The notes beneath the pieces are model-generated. The model was given only the letters and a program-made list of their open reading frames with translations. It ran no database searches and had not been told where the DNA came from. Shown piece after piece: positions 59,931 through 64,000 of a DNA stretch of 64,000 nt (the stretch's first letter is position 1; each line of letters starts with the position of its first letter). This DNA comes from Crotalaria pallida (lineage: Eukaryota; Streptophyta; Magnoliopsida; Fabales; Fabaceae), in the NCBI GenBank assembly GCA_037953625.1, contig CM075656.1, positions 83,223,001 through 83,287,000 on the forward strand, in the 5' to 3' direction. The translations under genes were made by a program, and so were the position numbers.

Positions 59931-61780
59931 AATGAGGTTCTTTCATATGCCTCATTAATTCTAAGTGATCCTTTGCCCTTATCATGTTTCTTCACACATT
60001 TATTTCCAGCTCCTTAATGTCCTTAAAAGTTGGATAAAGAGATTTCTTATATTCTTAAGTATTGTTTCATCTTAAACTAAGATATTGTGCAATTTACTGC
60101 ACAACCCATTATCTTTCATGGCGTTATAGCTCATTCAAAAACAAGTAACAATCGGTAATGAGCAAACATAAACTATACTAAGAAGTTCTCATCCACAACT
60201 ATTCCTAAGAACTTAAACTTAAATCTTGCTGCAATAATTTTCCTTTTAATTATACATTCATAAATAGTACACAAATCACCAAGCTTTATGGGGTTAGGGT
60301 ACTCATTAATGTCCCAGAAAGAGACTCACAAAAATATTGGGTACTCTCACAAAATTCACTTTTTTTTAATTACTTTCAATTTTGGAGAGAATTATCTTAA
60401 TGTTATCTGCAACACTTATCCTCATGAACATAACATAAGTGTTTGTCAAATCTTTCTAAAAATTACTCAGATTTTATAATAAACTTTATCTTTATTGTTG
60501 CTAACACCATTAATAGCAACAAACTTTTCTTTAACGGATAAGAAAGACTTGCAAACTCTAGTCAGAAAGTTGAACAAATAACATTGACACATACAAGTCA
60601 TGAGAATGCAGAAAATTAAGAACATGTACTACATAAATGGACATAAGGTACATATTACTTAAACAATTAATGTGCAGTAACGCTCTACTTTGGGTTGCAC
60701 ATTAGCACACGACATTCAAACATAATGATGCTAATAAAATTAATAATCAATAATTGGCAATGATATATGTACCAATTAGTATTATTTATTGTCTTTGGAT
60801 ATATAAATAAACCAATAGCACAAACATATTGCCTACAGTCATGTCCATTAATTATAAGAACAACTAATCAAACCTTTGGGCGATCCATAAATGCCTTATA
60901 ACAATGAACTACAATATACCCATAGAACATCAAACCATTATGTCATTCATATAGCATCAAATCTACGAGTTATTGAAAAATCATCATATGATTTGAAATT
61001 AATTTACTTACTGATTTGACCACTTTGGTGATTAACAAAATCAACATACAATTAACTTCAAATCAAATTCATTATTATAATAAAATTATACAATCGGAAT
61101 TAATATCTTTATGATTTGACAGCTTTAATGATGATCAAATCATCATACATTAATATCAAATCAAGCAATGCAAATTCAAAAAATTTCTTTTGCTAATAAA
61201 AAACTCAAATTAATCCCAAATATATATATAAACGTAAATTGTCCATGACATAGTGGACTTGTTATATATACTCATTATTATGCAAAAGGAATATATAATT
61301 ATTCGTCATTCACTGTAATGTGCTTTTATACAGTAAAACGAAACATAAATAGTGATGAAAGCAATACCTAATGCTTTTCACATATATCAATTAATAGTTT
61401 TACCCCAATTAAAAAAAAAAACTTGATGAACTTTAAAAAATATATAATTGAAACATTGGGTATACGTTATACCCAATTGGAAATCAACTTTGATGGGTAA
61501 AACAAATCGATAAACAATCAATTTTCAAATAATCCTAATATTTCATTTAACAATAATGCGGAAGCGTAAAGATCCTAAATTCATAATTATGATTCAGCAA
61601 AATTAATCCCTAAACACCATAATTGGGATTCAATTCATACCAAAACAAAACAAAGTCCTAAATTTCATAATTTGGATTTATGCAAAATTCATTCCCTAAA
61701 CATCATAATTAGGATTCAATCCAAATCCTAAATCTTAATGGGAAAATCATTAATTTCTTAACGTGGCTCTGATACCACAT

Positions 61781-62229
61781 ATAAGTTGTAGTTTAATTTA
61801 TTCGTTACAACTACAATAATAAGGATCTTGAAATTACATGACTTTCACACGTTATAGAGACAAAAGGAATACAATTACTAACCTCTATCCATTGCTATAC
61901 TTGAGAGAGTTCTCCAACGTCCTTTGACCAAAAGTCAGGAAACAAGGTTTCTATTCCTTTGTCGTCTCTACTATTCTTTCTGTGTCGTTATGTGATGGTA
62001 AAAGAGAGAATACATTATAGCCAGGAACAGAACCTGTTTTTCATAAATAGGTAAAACCCTATCTCTTATCCATTGGCTTCCATCAAGCTAATGGGCCTTT
62101 AGAAACAATCCCCTTATTATCTAAATATGATTTAGCCCATTAAAATTTAATTAATTATTTACTAAACACAATTCAATATATATCACATGCACATCACATG
62201 AGACATACTAAGATATAAAAAATCTTACA
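61781..62229 (-). repeat. Copia 5' LTR (copy a)
   Basis: 449 bp, next to the PBS. Followed on the right by GTTCC and flank X. Confidence 0.88.
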
Positions 62230-62830
62230 TGTTCCATCGATGAAGCTAAGTCCACACATATACTGTGATGTTTTCAACCATAAAATCTTAGCTCGCAGGA
62301 GCCGTACACTTTGTGTTACAAGTAAATCAGAAAATTGAAGTTATGAATATTTACTATCTACTACTCTCAATGAAGTTAAGACTTAAGAAGCACTACTTTC
62401 TCCTTTCGATGACATATGAAAGGCCTTCAAACTATCCAACACTTAGTATTTGCTATAATTCCTAGCAAGCAGAACACTACTATTTATTTTTTTTATCAAC
62501 AAGCTATATGAGACAATTTTATTGAAATATATATAAAGCATACACCCAATACTTCAAAGTTTGAATGTTTGTGTATAGAGTACCGGTGGTACTTTTTTTA
62601 AGAAACTATGCATAATTAAGAGGTTTTTTTTTTTTTTTTTAAACCAAACATTTTATTAGGTGAGGGGGCATAAGTATGTAGAGAGGTTTGAATTTGAGTA
62701 CTCTCACTTTATACCATGCAGTTTAACTTTGCTTTTTTTTTTTTTAGATAAGAACAGTACAGTTTAACTTTGCTTACTGAATTGATTTTTGAGTTTTAAG
62801 CACGATGAATTAAGTATTTAAGTCTTGTTA
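62230..62830. repeat. Duplicated flank X, right copy
   Basis: Near-identical to 55502-56100. An ATG nine bases after the LTR opens a 32-codon frame here; in the left copy the same frame has an early TAA through a single base difference. No function assigned. Confidence 0.8.
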
Positions 62831-63300
62831 AGTATCAAGGAGTCAATAAAAAATAATTTTTAATTAGAAATATATATACATACATATAACACTTATGAAT
62901 TTATTGAAATTTCTTACTAACCATTGACCTAAAAATATTGGTTAATTAAGATAGACTTGATCCTAACATATAAGCCCTAGTGTTAAAAAAAAAAATTAAA
63001 TATAAGAACCTTTAATTTATAAAATAAAAATATCAAAAGTAAACCAATAAAAACAAATAATTTATTTACGTTCAATCTATGAAATAACAATAATGAGAAT
63101 AATTGGTTTTAAAATTAGGCGTAAAACAAAAGTAAACATAATAGTAAAATTAAATAATTAAGTGTATGTAGTAAATACATTATTTGTTTTTCAAGCTGAT
63201 GAGTGCTTTCGAGCTTCCTTTAACATTTATTTAGTTTTGGAGATAAGAAAAGAGTATGATAAAATACGACGAGAATATATAAATCTTGTTGTTTGGTGAC
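62831..63300. other. AT-rich intergenic
   Basis: No gene or element ends recognised. Confidence 0.45.
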
Positions 63301-63308
63301 CCATTGCA

Positions 63309-63409
63309 TGACTTCATCAAGGTGAATGTTGATGCTGCATTTTTTTATCAACAAGTTCATGTTGGAGGCTCCGGTTAGGTAGGGAGGAATGCAATTCGGG
63401 AATGTTATA
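63309..63409 (+). pseudogene. RNase H-like (RVT_3-type) fragment
   Basis: The frame reads DFIKVNVDAAFF, then VGGSG, a stop, VGRNAIRE. It resembles the KxNVDAAF...GxGxVxRNxxG start of the plant RNase H-like domain found in LINEs and reverse-transcriptase-like genes. Only about 30 residues remain, with an internal stop. Confidence 0.5.
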
Positions 63410-63429
63410 AAATGTAATTACTAACCAAC

Positions 63430-63606
63430 AAAATTCAGCACAGTTGGATTCTTTAAGTATGATGTCAGGAGTTCGATTTTGCCGTGAGTATGGAAAAAAC
63501 TTTGTTGGTAAAAGCAAAACTCACTTCTTCGGTAATCTTTACGTACGTCTCGGAAGAGATTAATCTTCGGCTATCGGCCGAAAATAATCTTGGTGTAAAA
63601 AAAAAA
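63430..63606 (+). mobile_element. tRNA-derived SINE, family D
   Basis: Box A-like TCAGCACAGTTGG, box B-like GGAGTTCGATTTTG, then a body ending CTTGGTGT plus A10. Target duplication not found. A decayed relative is at 8062-8197. Confidence 0.65.
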
Positions 63607-64000
63607 TGCGACTACTGGACTCTCATTGATACTATTAATTCTAATAACTCAGAAGTTGGGGGTTAAAATAAGGTTTTCAAATGCTACAGAATTTGTCAAT
63701 TTATCTGATACAATATTATATTCATGTTACATACTCCTGATGCGCGCATCCAAGCCTCCACTCTCTGCAACAATATTGTGCAATTTCCTGGTTTCATTCT
63801 TCATCCTATCCATTCTCCTGATTTTATTCTTCATTCAATCTTCGTCTTTTATAAACTCCTACATCCATATATGAAGATAGATGATCCATTCGTCCGTTCA
63901 AAATAGAAGTTAAATTAGACGTGACAAAAGAGGATACGTATAAGAAGAGAAGCAACCCATTCACTATGTTCAATATTACAAAACATAAAATGATAGAGGC
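63607..64000. other. No feature seen
   Basis: Short open frames without recognisable domains; a CATCCATATATG segment near 63865 but no promoter or gene can be supported. Confidence 0.4.

Larger units (their letters stand above)
56297..62229 (-). mobile_element. Degenerate Ty1/copia retrotransposon (5.9 kb)
   Basis: Two 449-bp LTRs (56297-56745 and 61781-62229, about 10 differences) enclose a 5.0-kb interior. The primer-binding site (complement GGCTCTGATACCA, 61765-61777) abuts the right LTR, so the element reads right to left. Traces of gag knuckle, protease, GAG-pre-integrase, integrase, RT and RNase H appear in copia order (see pol relic). No open frame is longer than about 95 codons; the element is dead. 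Its left LTR is preceded by another PBS segment instead of host DNA, showing it was once part of a tandem array. Confidence 0.88.

Overview
This is a 64-kb piece of nuclear DNA from a flowering plant, most likely a eudicot. It is AT-rich, its genes have plant-type GT-AG introns, and the long intergenic stretches are packed with plant transposon types (Stowaway, MULE and hAT MITEs, tRNA-derived SINEs, a Ty1/copia element, a Helitron end). Four protein-coding genes can be assembled with confidence. They are (1) a single-exon S40/DUF584 senescence-regulator gene at 25.4-26.0 kb (+); (2) a CTF7/ECO1 cohesin acetyltransferase gene at 28.4-30.5 kb (-), whose two upstream leader exons reach 31.3 kb; (3) a group-II (CPK9/CPK21-like) calcium-dependent protein kinase at 34.0-38.5 kb (+, eight coding exons, 547 aa); and (4) a CPC/TRY/ETC-type single-repeat R3-MYB at 48.7-50.5 kb (-, three exons, 93 aa). 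No species can be named from this sequence.

Layout. 0-25 kb has no complete gene. It holds MITEs, SINEs, long microsatellites, a Helitron-like 3' end, a 923-bp hAT element with GC-rich cargo, a probable PPR-gene scrap (10.6 kb), an orphan promoter with a first-exon-like segment (12.9-13.3 kb) and a G-box-rich island (17.45-17.67 kb). 25-39 kb is the gene-rich core (S40, CTF7, CDPK). 39-48 kb is intergenic, with nested hAT elements, SINEs, Stowaway relics and an unclassified 676-bp poly(A) retroposon with a perfect 16-bp target duplication. 48-51 kb is the R3-MYB, whose second intron carries three transposons. 51-55 kb holds further MITEs and a strong-looking promoter with no gene behind it. 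55-63 kb is a recombined copia array: one decayed 5.9-kb element with three 449-bp LTRs in the cluster, a duplicated 600-bp flank and a duplicated 196-bp PBS-proximal segment.

The four genes have unrelated roles (senescence/stress, sister-chromatid cohesion, calcium signalling, epidermal or pigment repression) and do not form a cluster. The most informative parts of the window are its mobile-DNA record: many insertions keep exact target-site duplications, and a set of 14-24-nt poly(A)-type insertions with 13-19-bp duplications is unusual. The CTF7 leader is also notable, with an E2F site, two site II motifs and an ATG-less open frame. I found no convincing new multi-gene system.
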